Source: Bacteroidaceae bacterium (GTDB lineage: Bacteria; Bacteroidota; Bacteroidia; Bacteroidales; Bacteroidaceae). From it: a stretch of 64,000 nucleotides of DNA. Below are positions 36,165 to 45,395 of the stretch, one piece after another. The notes beneath the pieces were generated by a model. It was not told the origin of the DNA. It was given only the letters and a program-made list of their open reading frames with translations, and searched no databases. The position numbers and the translations under genes were made by a program. Positions within the stretch are counted from its first letter, which is position 1. Each line of letters begins with the position of its first letter. The DNA is taken from the NCBI GenBank assembly GCA_030843315.1, contig JAUUPT010000012.1:11756-75755 (forward strand). The letters run 5' to 3'.

Positions 36165-36773
36165 ATGCTGCGTCTAACTAACAAACGACGCGAAGAGGCG
36201 TCCGTAAAACGAGCACTGACATTGGAAAATGAGATAGAACTGATAGAGGGCTGCCGGGCAGGAAAAGATTCCGCACGTCGGGAACTGTATACCCTCTATT
36301 CCAAGCAGATGCTGGCGGTATGCTACCGCTATACGGGCGACGTCGATGCGGCCCATGACGTATTGCACGATGGTTTCATCAAAATCTTCACCCACTTTAC
36401 TTTTCGCGGAGACTGTGCCTTGAGTACTTGGGTGACGAGGGTGATGGTGACGCAGTCCATCGACTACCTGCGCCGGCAGCAACGCTTCAGCCAACTGGTG
36501 GTGAACGAGGAACAACTCCCCGACATGGTGGACGAAGCAAGCATTGCCGAGACCGGCGGCCGTCTGTCCGAGGAAGTACTGATGGCATTTGTGGCAGAAC
36601 TTCCCGCCGGATGCCGAACCGTTTTCAACTTGTATGTGTTTGAAGAGAAGTCGCATAAGGAAATTGCGGAACTGCTCCACATCAAGGAACATTCGTCGAC
36701 CTCGCAACTGCATCGTGCCAAGAGTTTGTTAGCAAAAAGAATTAAAGAATATACTGAGTATGAGAGAAAATGA
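36165..36773 (+). CDS. ECF-type RNA polymerase sigma factor
   Basis: The 202-residue protein has sigma region 2 (LYTLYSKQMLAVCYRYTGDV with DAAHDVLHDGFIKIF) and region 4 (LPAGCRTVFNLYVFEEKSHK, then EIAELLHIKEHSSTSQLHRA), with no region 3, as in ECF sigma factors. It overlaps the next gene by 14 bp, the usual arrangement for a sigma factor and its membrane anti-sigma partner. The N-terminal 20 residues are basic and slightly long; a later start is possible. Confidence 0.92.
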   Translation: MLRLTNKRREEASVKRALTLENEIELIEGCRAGKDSARRELYTLYSKQMLAVCYRYTGDVDAAHDVLHDGFIKIFTHFTFRGDCALSTWVTRVMVTQSIDYLRRQQRFSQLVVNEEQLPDMVDEASIAETGGRLSEEVLMAFVAELPAGCRTVFNLYVFEEKSHKEIAELLHIKEHSSTSQLHRAKSLLAKRIKEYTEYERK

Positions 36774-37905
36774 TAAGATAACCGACATATTCCGCAGTCG
36801 TCTCGCCGGTGCAGAGATGACCGTGCGGGAGGGATTCTGGGAAGAACTGCAACGCAGTTTGCCTCAGGCAGCGGCGGCAGGCGAAGGGAACGCTTCCCAG
36901 TTGTCGTCATCGTCCACTTCCGCAGATAAGGGGAAGCGTCTGATTCTTTCTCCGAGATTCTATCGGGTGGCTGCCGCAGCATCCGTTGTGTTTGTGCTGG
37001 GAGCAGCTTCTGCCGCATTCTGGTACTTCTCTCCGAAGGAAGAGATAAAGGAAGCCTTCACGCAAGTGGCCGCCATGACACCGGACGGCAGCTTGAAAGG
37101 CGACGTGGTGCAGGAGAACTTTCCTTCCATCCACCAGGCAAATCCCACGGCACAGCATCCCGGCGCGAAGCAGCCTGCAAGCGGCATCCCTGCCGGACTG
37201 ACCGCGCAGGCGGATGATGATGACGAATCGGTATCCGTCCATGTCTCCATCACCATTACCCAGCGGGTTTATGGCAACAATCAGCAGGCAGGCAACGGCT
37301 ACTTCAATAACTCTGCCCAGAACGGGAATTATCATTCCGCTACCGATCCTGCGGGTACAAACTCCGACATAGATTCGGCCCTTGCCTCTGAGGAATCGGT
37401 GGCAGCCAAAACCGAATCGTCGTGGAAGTCGCGCAACTGGGCATTGAAAGCCGCCATCGGTTCTTCCTTGCCGAAAGGAGATTTCCACATGCCGCTGACG
37501 GCAGAGTTGAACGTAGAACGTCGCCTGAACGACCGCTTCTCCCTGGAAGCCGGCGTGCAGTACAACCGCCTGGAGGGCGACCATGCAACCCTGCACACAC
37601 TGGGCATCCCCGTCCGGCTGAATATGATGCTGGCAAGTTCTTCCAAAGTAGACTTCTATGCCCTGGCAGGCGGAATGGCGGAGAAGTGCATTGCCGGTGC
37701 ACCGGACAATGGTTTCAGTGCCGAACCGGTGCAGTTGTCCGTAGCGGCCGGGCTGGGCGTGCGGTATAAGATGAATGACCGCGTAGCCTTGTTTGCCGAG
37801 CCGTCTGTTTCCCATCACTTCGACACGGATTCGCAGTCGAAGACGTTGCGTACGGAGCGCCCCACGAACCTGAATCTGCTGTGTGGCGTGCGCGTGACTT
37901 ATTAA
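36760..37905 (+). CDS. Membrane protein: anti-sigma-like N-terminus fused to beta-barrel-like C-terminus
   Basis: The 381-residue protein starts with a short cytosolic segment (FRSRLAGAEMTVREGFWEEL) as in Bacteroidetes anti-sigma factors. One helix follows (about 70-90), then a polar, Asn/Gln/Ala-rich linker of about 130 residues and, from about residue 228, a domain of amphipathic strands (NWALKAAIGSSLPKGDF ... SLEAGVQYNRLEGD ... LNLLCGVRVTY). That last part resembles small outer-membrane beta-barrels. This plan would connect the cytosolic sigma partner with the outer membrane. Co-expression with the ECF sigma by overlap supports a regulatory role; binding is inferred. Confidence 0.75.
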   Translation: MRENDKITDIFRSRLAGAEMTVREGFWEELQRSLPQAAAAGEGNASQLSSSSTSADKGKRLILSPRFYRVAAAASVVFVLGAASAAFWYFSPKEEIKEAFTQVAAMTPDGSLKGDVVQENFPSIHQANPTAQHPGAKQPASGIPAGLTAQADDDDESVSVHVSITITQRVYGNNQQAGNGYFNNSAQNGNYHSATDPAGTNSDIDSALASEESVAAKTESSWKSRNWALKAAIGSSLPKGDFHMPLTAELNVERRLNDRFSLEAGVQYNRLEGDHATLHTLGIPVRLNMMLASSSKVDFYALAGGMAEKCIAGAPDNGFSAEPVQLSVAAGLGVRYKMNDRVALFAEPSVSHHFDTDSQSKTLRTERPTNLNLLCGVRVTY

Positions 37906-37923
37906 TCTTAATATGAACCGAAG

Positions 37924-38481
37924 ATGAAGACTCTATCTTATAAACTACATATACTCGGGCGGATGTTCCTGCTGGCACTCATTGCCCTGTCCGCCCTCTC
38001 GCTGGCATCTTGCAGCGAAGAAACGCTGGATTACGACCATCCGGACGTAGACCTGTTTGTAAAGCAACTGAAAGCTGGTAAGTACACCACTCAAAGCCCC
38101 GACGGGCTGAGCAACGTGCCTAAGTTTACCGCCGAGGACATCGGCGAGTTGCTGAAGTATGCCGAAGACCTGACGGTGATACCTTCTTTCCCGCTGGCAC
38201 CGGTATCTTACTCCGCCGGTGGCAAGCTCCGTCTGGGCGAGTGCATCTTGTGGACGGTGGAGACTATCCGCCTGGGACACAACGCCTCGATGGGTTGCAA
38301 AATGGTACGTGCCGATGCCGAGAATTACGAAGGCATCTACTTCCTCTCCGACGAGGATGTGCTGGACGCCGCCACCCGTTATCGCCGTTGGTGGGAGAGC
38401 CGTAAGTATCCCAAGACGATGTGGACCATCGACCCTTGCTACGATGAGCCGCTTTGCGGAAGCGGATATATGTGGTGGTGA
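37924..38481 (+). CDS. Small lipoprotein of the sigma-factor cluster (DUF4943-like)
   Basis: The 185-residue product has a lipobox ending SLASC (lipidation at Cys30). The mature part is compact with several Cys and Trp residues and ends CGSGYMWW. I recall similar Bacteroides proteins as DUF4943, but the match is from memory. It is 18 bp after the beta-barrel protein and probably part of the same operon. Function unknown. Confidence 0.65.
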   Translation: MKTLSYKLHILGRMFLLALIALSALSLASCSEETLDYDHPDVDLFVKQLKAGKYTTQSPDGLSNVPKFTAEDIGELLKYAEDLTVIPSFPLAPVSYSAGGKLRLGECILWTVETIRLGHNASMGCKMVRADAENYEGIYFLSDEDVLDAATRYRRWWESRKYPKTMWTIDPCYDEPLCGSGYMWW

Positions 38482-38526
38482 TTTTCTTAACGGTATTAAG
38501 TATCAGGTATTAGTAAATCAAAGTAA

Positions 38527-39210
38527 GTGAAGCGATTTATACTCTTTTTGGCGCTGCTCAGTGCAGTTGCCTTCCCCCTTTACGCCCAAAACTGGACACC
38601 TCAGGACTCGCTGAAGTTGCAGCAGTTGCTCCATGGAGCAGGGGAGGTGAAGCTGAATCCGGATGCATTGAAGGAATTGGAAATGAACAACTTCCTGGGC
38701 ACTCCGAAGGTGGCAACGGACAAGTCGTGGATGGACTTCAGCAACTCCATGCCCCTCATGCCCAAGGTGCCGGAGAAGAAAGTGGTGCTGACGCTGCATC
38801 CCTACACGGCAAACACAAAATACAACTGGGACCCGGTGTATCAGAAGAAAATCAAAGTAAATAAGGAAACCTGGCGCGGCGACGAGTTCTATGCGCTGAA
38901 GAGACTCACCATTCCCAGCAACTGGGCAAAGCGTCCGTCTGACCTCGGACCGCGCGAGACACTGGAACAGATTGAAGCAACCGGCCTGCGATACCGGGTG
39001 ACGGACCGCGCCAACAATATGGCGGTGGGCAGCTGGCAGCCTGCAACCGGCAGAGGTATCGGCGGACTGGACTTCATGACGCCCTTTACCCGCGAGTTCT
39101 GGAACTTCAAAGGTCGCAAACGTCGTGCCCGTACGCTGGAAGTGCTGAAGGCATACGGAGACTCTACTACGGTACAAATAAAAGATCCGCTGCATCCCAT
39201 CACGGAGTGA
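38527..39210 (+). CDS. Exported protein of unknown function (DUF4858-like)
   Basis: The frame opens at GTG 38,527 (no ATG gives the signal peptide) and encodes 227 residues with a signal peptide (RFILFLALLSAVAFPLYAQ). The mature protein has no recognised catalytic motif. I recall related Bacteroides proteins as DUF4858. It closes the sigma-factor cluster and is followed by about 100 bp before the next gene. Confidence 0.6.
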   Translation: MKRFILFLALLSAVAFPLYAQNWTPQDSLKLQQLLHGAGEVKLNPDALKELEMNNFLGTPKVATDKSWMDFSNSMPLMPKVPEKKVVLTLHPYTANTKYNWDPVYQKKIKVNKETWRGDEFYALKRLTIPSNWAKRPSDLGPRETLEQIEATGLRYRVTDRANNMAVGSWQPATGRGIGGLDFMTPFTREFWNFKGRKRRARTLEVLKAYGDSTTVQIKDPLHPITE

Positions 39211-39307
39211 CAACCGGCGTGTCTTGATACTTTTTAAAGGTGGAACGCCCGTTCAATGAACACTTTACGCTTTTCCCTTGTTCCTCCTTTATAAACCTAT
39301 TAAAAAT

Positions 39308-40249
39308 ATGACGATGAATCGAATTACTTCTCTTTTCGGAATAAAGTACCCGATCGTTCAGGGTGGTATGGTGTGGTGTAGCGGTTGGAGGCTTGCTTCC
39401 GCCGTGAGTAATGCGGGTGGACTGGGACTGCTGGGTGCAGGCTCCATGCACCCCGACACTTTGCAGGAACACATCCGCAAGTGCCGCGCCGCCACGTCCC
39501 ATCCGTTCGGCGTCAACATCCCGTTGATGTATCCCCAGATAGATGAAATCATGCAGATGGTAGTGGATGAAGGCGTGAAGATCGTATTTACTTCTGCCGG
39601 CAGCCCGAAGAAATGGACGGGCTGGCTGAAGGAGCGGGGCATTACAGTAGTGCATGTCGTTTCGTCCTCGCGCTTTGCCATGAAGGCGGAAGAGGCGGGC
39701 GTAGATGCCATCGTAGCCGAAGGCTTTGAAGCCGGCGGACACAACGGCCGTGAAGAGACCACAACGATGTGTCTGATACCTGCCGTGCGCACCGCCACCA
39801 CGCTGCCGCTGATTGCTGCCGGAGGCATTGCCACCGGTGCTGCCATACTTGCCGCCCGTGTGCTGGGCGCCGAAGGCGTGCAGATAGGTACACGCTTCGC
39901 ACTGACGGCGGAAAGTTCCGCCAGCGAAGCATTCAAGGAATACTGCCTGCGCCTGGAAGAGGGCGACACCAAGCTGTTATTGAAGAAACTTTCCCCGGTA
40001 CGCCTGGTGCGCAACGAATTTCGCGATACCGTAGAGGCGGTAGAGGCCGAGGGCGCCACGGAAGAAGAACTCCGCATACTCCTGGGGCGCGGTCGTGCCA
40101 AGCGCGGCATCTTCGAAGGCGACCTCGAAGAAGGGGAGTTGGAGATAGGGCAGGCGTCGGCGCTGCTGCGCGGCAAAGCAATAGAATCCGTGGCGGCGGT
40201 AATGATGGAACTGACGGAGGAATATAAGAGGGCATTGGAGAAGCTATAA
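39308..40249 (+). CDS. Nitronate monooxygenase / enoyl reductase II-like flavoprotein
   Basis: Start at ATG 39,308 (MTMNRIT) or 39,314; about 314 residues. It is an FMN-binding TIM barrel of the nitronate monooxygenase/FabK family: YPIVQGGMVW at the start, the GFEAGGHNG motif in mid-protein and LIAAGGIATG in the phosphate-binding part. It could detoxify nitronates or act as enoyl-ACP reductase; the sequence alone does not decide. It is monocistronic and convergent with gadC. Confidence 0.85.
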   Translation: MTMNRITSLFGIKYPIVQGGMVWCSGWRLASAVSNAGGLGLLGAGSMHPDTLQEHIRKCRAATSHPFGVNIPLMYPQIDEIMQMVVDEGVKIVFTSAGSPKKWTGWLKERGITVVHVVSSSRFAMKAEEAGVDAIVAEGFEAGGHNGREETTTMCLIPAVRTATTLPLIAAGGIATGAAILAARVLGAEGVQIGTRFALTAESSASEAFKEYCLRLEEGDTKLLLKKLSPVRLVRNEFRDTVEAVEAEGATEEELRILLGRGRAKRGIFEGDLEEGELEIGQASALLRGKAIESVAAVMMELTEEYKRALEKL

Positions 40250-40269
40250 TCAATTCCCCCTATACAACA

Positions 40270-40310
40270 AAAAAGGAATATCCCCGAACCTATCGGGAAT
40301 ATTCCTTTTT
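40270..40310. terminator. Bidirectional terminator between flavoprotein and gadC genes
   Basis: An 18-bp stem with one mismatch (AAAAAGGAATATCCCCGA / TCGGGAATATTCCTTTTT) and a 5-nt loop, T-rich after it. Confidence 0.9.
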
Positions 40311-40333
40311 CCTTTTTTATTACCTATACCCCT

Positions 40334-41917
40334 TTATCCTTTCGGTGGAGTATCTGTTGTCTTTGTTGCGTCCCCGCTATTGGCAGCATTGGTTGCTGTA
40401 CTTGCGGTCGCCGTTGTTGCAGCAGTCGCTGTTGCCGTTGCTGCACCTGCCACTTGTGCCGCAGGCTTCTCTTCCCAATGGAACGGCTCGAAGTTGGCAT
40501 TCGGATCTACCCAAGACGGTTTCTTGGAAGCATAGATCACGAACGGAGCAATCACCACGATCAGCGCACCGATGATCAGCACGGAGAACCATACCGTATT
40601 ACTACCCGTTGAAATCTGACTGGGCGGGATAAAGCTCAGCACAAACGCCAGCAATGAACCACAGAAGCCCAGGCCTGCGATAATCCACATCAGTCCGTTG
40701 CCACCCTTACCGATGCGGAACGGGCGGTTCAGCTTCTTCATCTTATAACGCAATGCGATAGCTCCGGAGAACATCAGCATATACATAATAAGGTATAGAA
40801 TCACCGTCAACTGAGACAGAATCTGATAGAAACTCTGTACCGAAGGCATCACCACGAACAGCAAACTCAATACCGTCACCGCAATACCCTGAACATAGAG
40901 AATGTTCTTCTGCACTCCCAGCTTGTTCGTCTTCTGGAAGAACGGAGGCATATAGCCCGCCTTACCTACGGCAAAGATACCTTTGGACGGACCGGCAACC
41001 CACGTCAACACACCTGCCAACACACCGAATGCCAAGGCAATGGCAATAATCGGCGACAGCCAGGAAGCATGGATATAACGGAAGTAATTGTCGAACCCTA
41101 CGAGCAAACTCTGCGTCAGGCTGATGTCCTTAGCCGGGATAATGATACCCAGTGCGAACGTACCCAGCACGAAGATGATAACCGTTATCAGCGCACCGAT
41201 GAACACAGCCTTCGGATAATTCTTGGACGGATTGTCCACATCCTTCACGTGGATACCGCCCATCTCCATACCGGCGTAGAAGAGGAAGATACTTGCCGCC
41301 AGCACCACATTGTCGAAGTTCGTGAAGTCGGGGAAGAAGCTGCTGTGGAAGTCCATGTTGGAGTGTCCGCCGGTAGCCAGGTAAACGATGCCGAGTATAA
41401 TAAGCAATGCAGCCGGGATGATGGTTCCGACCATACCGCCCACCTTGGCTACTTTACCTACCCAGCTCATACCCTTCATAGAGATGAATGTGGCCAGCCA
41501 GTAGATGATGAGCACCACGGCAAGCGTGTAGTACTTATTGTTTGCCAACGTCATGTCGTGCGCATCGTTCATGCCGATGAAGGCGATGGACACGGCACCG
41601 AATGTCAGTACGGTAGGGTACCAGATGGTACTTTCGATCCACTGCACCCAGATGGCGAGGAATCCCCACTTCTTACCATAGGCTTCGCCCACCCAACGGA
41701 ATACACCGCCTTGCTTGTCCTGGAACATGGCAGCCAGTTCCGCAGCGACGAGCGACGTCGGTATCAGGAAAACAATGGCTGCAAATAAATAGTAGAAAGC
41801 CGAACTCATTCCGTACACGGCTTCGGCTGGTAGTCCACGCAGGGATACAACGGCCGTTACATTCATGATAGCCAGCGTAAATACGCCCAGCTTCACTGTT
41901 TGTTTAATATTTGCCAT
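40334..41917 (-). CDS. gadC: Glutamate/GABA antiporter
   Basis: The 527-residue APC-family transporter exchanges external glutamate for internal GABA. It has about 12 membrane helices beginning GVFTLAIMNVTAVVSLRG and the GVFRWVGEAYG segment. The C-terminus after FEPFHWEEKPA is a low-complexity Ala/Thr tail of about 40 residues, where E. coli GadC carries its pH-sensing plug. It ends the gad operon (gadB, glsA, channel, gadC). Confidence 0.93.
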   Translation of the reverse strand: MANIKQTVKLGVFTLAIMNVTAVVSLRGLPAEAVYGMSSAFYYLFAAIVFLIPTSLVAAELAAMFQDKQGGVFRWVGEAYGKKWGFLAIWVQWIESTIWYPTVLTFGAVSIAFIGMNDAHDMTLANNKYYTLAVVLIIYWLATFISMKGMSWVGKVAKVGGMVGTIIPAALLIILGIVYLATGGHSNMDFHSSFFPDFTNFDNVVLAASIFLFYAGMEMGGIHVKDVDNPSKNYPKAVFIGALITVIIFVLGTFALGIIIPAKDISLTQSLLVGFDNYFRYIHASWLSPIIAIALAFGVLAGVLTWVAGPSKGIFAVGKAGYMPPFFQKTNKLGVQKNILYVQGIAVTVLSLLFVVMPSVQSFYQILSQLTVILYLIMYMLMFSGAIALRYKMKKLNRPFRIGKGGNGLMWIIAGLGFCGSLLAFVLSFIPPSQISTGSNTVWFSVLIIGALIVVIAPFVIYASKKPSWVDPNANFEPFHWEEKPAAQVAGAATATATAATTATASTATNAANSGDATKTTDTPPKG

Positions 41918-41959
41918 AAGTTAAGGTTTTAAGTGATAATTATATTTCAAAATCAGCGT

Positions 41960-42709
41960 CTATAACAATGCCCTGGGGGAATTGTTCTCTTTCCCCTGTG
42001 CCATCTTCTTGTAGAAATCTTCTTTCTCTTTATTGCGTCTCTGCACCAGGCTCGTCACGTACACTGTAAAGATAGGAAACATCATCATGCCCAGCGCCGC
42101 CAGCAGCACAGACAGCACCCGTCCCGTGACGGTGACTGCTATAATATTGGAACCTACCGTCGTCACGTCCATAAATGCCCACCACAGTGCGTCGCCATAT
42201 CCTTTTACCAAAGGATTCACGCCGTGCTCCGTCACGTAGAAGGCGAGACTGGCGAAGTAAACCGTAGCCAGCAGCATCGTCAGATAGGAGACGAACAAGC
42301 CCGACGCACGGTTGTACGTCAGCCAACCCACTACGATTGCCATTGCATAGCCGCCCCGTACCAGCGGGATGAAACGCAGCATATAGGTTGCTTCGGGCGA
42401 GAAAGTCCATCCCATGTAGGCAATGATATTCTGATAGGGAATAGCCACCAGCAGGAAGATGAAATGCGTTGCCACGTAGCGCCCCTTGTTTTCCGACAGA
42501 AACCATTCCAGAACGAAGTCTGCCAGGAACAGCGCGCATATCCACAACTGTACCTTCATGTACACTGACTGTTCATAGAAAGGAATTCCCTCGAACGTAT
42601 CCACGGAGATGCTGATGACCAGAAATAGCGAAAGCAGCAGGATGATGACATGCAGGATGCCATAGATGCCTTTCTCCCGCATCACAAATTCTGATAGAGC
42701 CATTTTCAT
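41960..42709 (-). CDS. Ion channel protein of the gad operon, unusual filter
   Basis: The 249-residue protein has a six-helix voltage-channel-like plan with a basic segment LRFIPLVRGGYAM at the S4 position, a pore helix and the filter at residues 183-188 (TTVGSN), where potassium channels normally have TTVGYG. The last helix (GRVLSVLLAALGMMMFPIFT) and a charged C-terminal tail follow. Channels next to gadC and glsA in Bacteroides probably balance charge during acid stress; this is inference. Ion selectivity is uncertain because of the filter change. Confidence 0.85.
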   Translation of the reverse strand: MKMALSEFVMREKGIYGILHVIILLLSLFLVISISVDTFEGIPFYEQSVYMKVQLWICALFLADFVLEWFLSENKGRYVATHFIFLLVAIPYQNIIAYMGWTFSPEATYMLRFIPLVRGGYAMAIVVGWLTYNRASGLFVSYLTMLLATVYFASLAFYVTEHGVNPLVKGYGDALWWAFMDVTTVGSNIIAVTVTGRVLSVLLAALGMMMFPIFTVYVTSLVQRRNKEKEDFYKKMAQGKENNSPRALL

Positions 42710-42736
42710 AATGATGTCCTGTTAGTTCATTAAAAT

Positions 42737-42774
42737 GGTTGCCCCTGAGCGTAGTCTACGCCTTCGGAGCAACC
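42737..42774 (-). other. Stem-loop between glsA and the channel gene
   Basis: On the minus strand GGTTGCTCC pairs with GGGGCAACC (one U-G) around an inner GCGTA/TACGC stem. No T-tail follows, so partial attenuation or mRNA processing inside the gad operon is the likely role. Confidence 0.6.
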
Positions 42775-42796
42775 TTGGAAAAAAGAGCATGAGAGA

Positions 42797-43762
42797 TTAG
42801 TCGGTAATCGTCACATTGTCACCGTTGAACACGCCCAGTCCGAGCTTGTTCATGATGAACTTGATAGCGAGTTGCGCCTTCATGGAGTTGCCGGCTTCGT
42901 CCAAAGGAGGAGCGAATGCCGATACACCCATCACACCGGGTAGCACAGCCATCACTCCACCGCCCACACCGCTCTTGGCAGGTATGCCGGCGGTGTACAT
43001 CCAGTCGCCCGAATGTTCGTAGAAACCTACGGTAGAGATCATGGACGTAATCTTCGGTGCCAGGCTGGCTTCGAACACAGTCTGCTTGGTGACGGGGTTT
43101 ACACCGTTGTTGGCAATGGTTCCGGCAGCTATGCCCAGTTGCTGGGCGGTGATGCCGAGGGAGCATTGGCGGGTGTAGAGGTCGAGCGCCATGTCCGGGT
43201 CGTCGTAGATGCGGTTATAGTTCTTCAGCAACCAGGCAATGGAGCGGTTGTTGAAGTTGGTAGCCGTCTCCGACTTGTACAGTTCGTCGATGAGCTGCGG
43301 GGCAGAGCCGCACAGTTCGGTGATGTTCTGCACAATGGCTTCCCATTTCTTGTCGCTATCGCCCACCGGCTGCACCATGGAGCAGGCGGAGATGGCACCT
43401 GCATTTACCAATGGAGTAGAGGGGTGGTCGTTCTCCAGCAAGATGGCGATGATGGAGTTGAACGGCAGACCGGTAGCATCGGCGCCAATCATGTCCAGCA
43501 CTTTCTGTGCACCGTATTGGCGCAAGATGAGGATGGCGGTGTGTACCTTCGATACGGATTCGATGCCGAAACGGTAGTCCGTATCGCCGATATTGATGGT
43601 CTGTCCATTCATCAGGCAGATGCTGAGTCCGAACAGTTTGGAATCAATATTGGCAAGGTAGGGGATGTAGTCGGCATTCTTACCGCCGGTGTTGCCCTTC
43701 ACCTCGTTGTAGGCTTTCTGGGCAACTTCCTTGATTTGAGATATTGATATTTTCTTTTCCAT
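42797..43762 (-). CDS. glsA: Glutaminase A
   Basis: ATG 43,762 (MEKKISIS) is chosen over the in-frame GTG at 43,768. The 321-residue serine-type glutaminase has the catalytic SxxK motif (GIESVSKVH) and the family segments VNAGAISACSMVQP, YNRIYDDPDMALDLYTRQCS and GVGGGVMAVLPG. It releases ammonia from glutamine, consuming protons, and supplies glutamate to GadB. It starts 7 bp after gadB ends. Confidence 0.96.
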   Translation of the reverse strand: MEKKISISQIKEVAQKAYNEVKGNTGGKNADYIPYLANIDSKLFGLSICLMNGQTINIGDTDYRFGIESVSKVHTAILILRQYGAQKVLDMIGADATGLPFNSIIAILLENDHPSTPLVNAGAISACSMVQPVGDSDKKWEAIVQNITELCGSAPQLIDELYKSETATNFNNRSIAWLLKNYNRIYDDPDMALDLYTRQCSLGITAQQLGIAAGTIANNGVNPVTKQTVFEASLAPKITSMISTVGFYEHSGDWMYTAGIPAKSGVGGGVMAVLPGVMGVSAFAPPLDEAGNSMKAQLAIKFIMNKLGLGVFNGDNVTITD

Positions 43763-43769
43763 TATCACA

Positions 43770-45206
43770 TTATTTTTTGTGAGCTTGGCAGCCGTGGTTG
43801 AACACTTTGTTTTCTACCGGCAAGTTCTTGTCCTGTGCCATGCGGGTAGGTGTGGGGTAGTCCAGCTTCTCCAGTTCGGCAATGGCATTCTTGATGTCGC
43901 CCAGCAACATATCCGCCATGTCGCGGCTGAATCCCTGGCGTACAACAACACGCATCACTACGTAGTCTTCCAGTTTAGAAGGCAATGTATATGCCGGTAC
44001 CATCCAGCCGTGTTGAGACAGCTTGTCTTGCAGGTCATACAGCGTCCATTTGGCAGTTCTTGCATAGTCCGGTTTCAGGTACCAGATGAACAACGGGTTC
44101 ACTACCTCTTCGGAGTAGTTTACGAACGGAGCCATCTTGCCTATTTCGCGGTGGATGTACTTCGCGATGGCCAGTGAGTTGAATTGTACTTCCTTGTAAC
44201 CTTGGAATCCGAGACGGATGAACTGGTAGTATTGTCCCAGAATCTGTGCGGCAGGACGGGAGAAGTTCAGTCCGACTTGCGTGATGTTGGCACCGAGGTA
44301 GTTGACACTGAACGACATTTCTTCGGGCAGGTATTCTTTGCCTTTCCAGCAAACCCATCCCAAGCCCGGATAAACCAAGCCGAACTTGTGTCCGCTGACG
44401 CTGATGGAGAGCACCCACTTCAGGCGGAAGTCCCATTTTGTATCAGGATAGAGGAACGGCAGGATGAAACCACCGCTGGCAGCATCTACGTGGATAGGAA
44501 TGTCGTAGCCGGTCTTGGCGTTGTAAGCGTCGAGGGCTTTGTCCAGTGCTTCTACGTCGTCATTCAGTCCTGTCCATGTAACGCCCTGGATAGGTACGAT
44601 ACAGATGGTGTTTTCGTCGCACATCTTCAAGGCTTCTTCGGGGTCGAGTGTGGTCTTGTCCAGCGTCAAGGGTACTTCACGCATTTCGATCTGCCACAGT
44701 TGGGCGAATTTTTCCCATACCACCTGGAAACCGGTAGAGATAACGAAGTTCGGTTTGTCGAACGGTTTGCCTTCGGCCTGGCGTTTCTTGCGCCAACGCA
44801 GCCATGCGGCCACACCACCCAGCATACAGGCTTCCGAAGAACCGATGGCAAGTGCACCTGTTTTCCAGGTATCCTTTTCGGGGGAGTTCCACAGGTTGGC
44901 TACGATGTTGATACATTTACCGTTCATCACGGCGATGCGCGGATATTCCGTCTCGTCGATGTAGTTGATGTTGATGGCTTCGTTCATCAGCTTAGTGGCA
45001 TAGTCGTCCATATAAGTAGTAACGAACGTAGCCAGGTTCAGGCGAGGCTGTGTCTGGGCGAAAGTCTCATCTTTTACCATCTGGTAAGCTATCTCCGGTG
45101 TGGTAGGTCCGTCGGGGATCTTCTCTACCGGTGAAGGTTGCAACATACGGTTAGAACCGAATACGTCAGTTTTTGCATCTCCTTGTCTGAAATTCAAATC
45201 TTCCAT
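43770..45206 (-). CDS. gadB: Glutamate decarboxylase
   Basis: ATG 45,206 (MEDLNFRQGD) gives a 478-residue protein of normal length; the open frame extends upstream without family similarity. This PLP enzyme turns glutamate into GABA plus CO2, consuming a proton. The PLP lysine sits in SVSGHKFGLVYPGLGW; the substrate region shows SSEACMLGGVAAWLRW and HVDAASGGFI. First gene of the gad operon. Confidence 0.96.
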   Translation of the reverse strand: MEDLNFRQGDAKTDVFGSNRMLQPSPVEKIPDGPTTPEIAYQMVKDETFAQTQPRLNLATFVTTYMDDYATKLMNEAININYIDETEYPRIAVMNGKCINIVANLWNSPEKDTWKTGALAIGSSEACMLGGVAAWLRWRKKRQAEGKPFDKPNFVISTGFQVVWEKFAQLWQIEMREVPLTLDKTTLDPEEALKMCDENTICIVPIQGVTWTGLNDDVEALDKALDAYNAKTGYDIPIHVDAASGGFILPFLYPDTKWDFRLKWVLSISVSGHKFGLVYPGLGWVCWKGKEYLPEEMSFSVNYLGANITQVGLNFSRPAAQILGQYYQFIRLGFQGYKEVQFNSLAIAKYIHREIGKMAPFVNYSEEVVNPLFIWYLKPDYARTAKWTLYDLQDKLSQHGWMVPAYTLPSKLEDYVVMRVVVRQGFSRDMADMLLGDIKNAIAELEKLDYPTPTRMAQDKNLPVENKVFNHGCQAHKK

Positions 45207-45395
45207 ATAACAATAAGTTTTTAAAGGTTTAGGCGGCGGGGCGTTTCCCCGTCGAATTTCCCACAAGAACGGGGTTCGCGAAGGAAAGTTCCGGCGATTT
45301 ACATCTTTTGGCGTTTATTAAAGTTGACGCAGAGGGGAACGAACATTCCTTCTCCCTGTTTGTTTTCTTCGGCATAACTCTAAAGAATACCCGTT

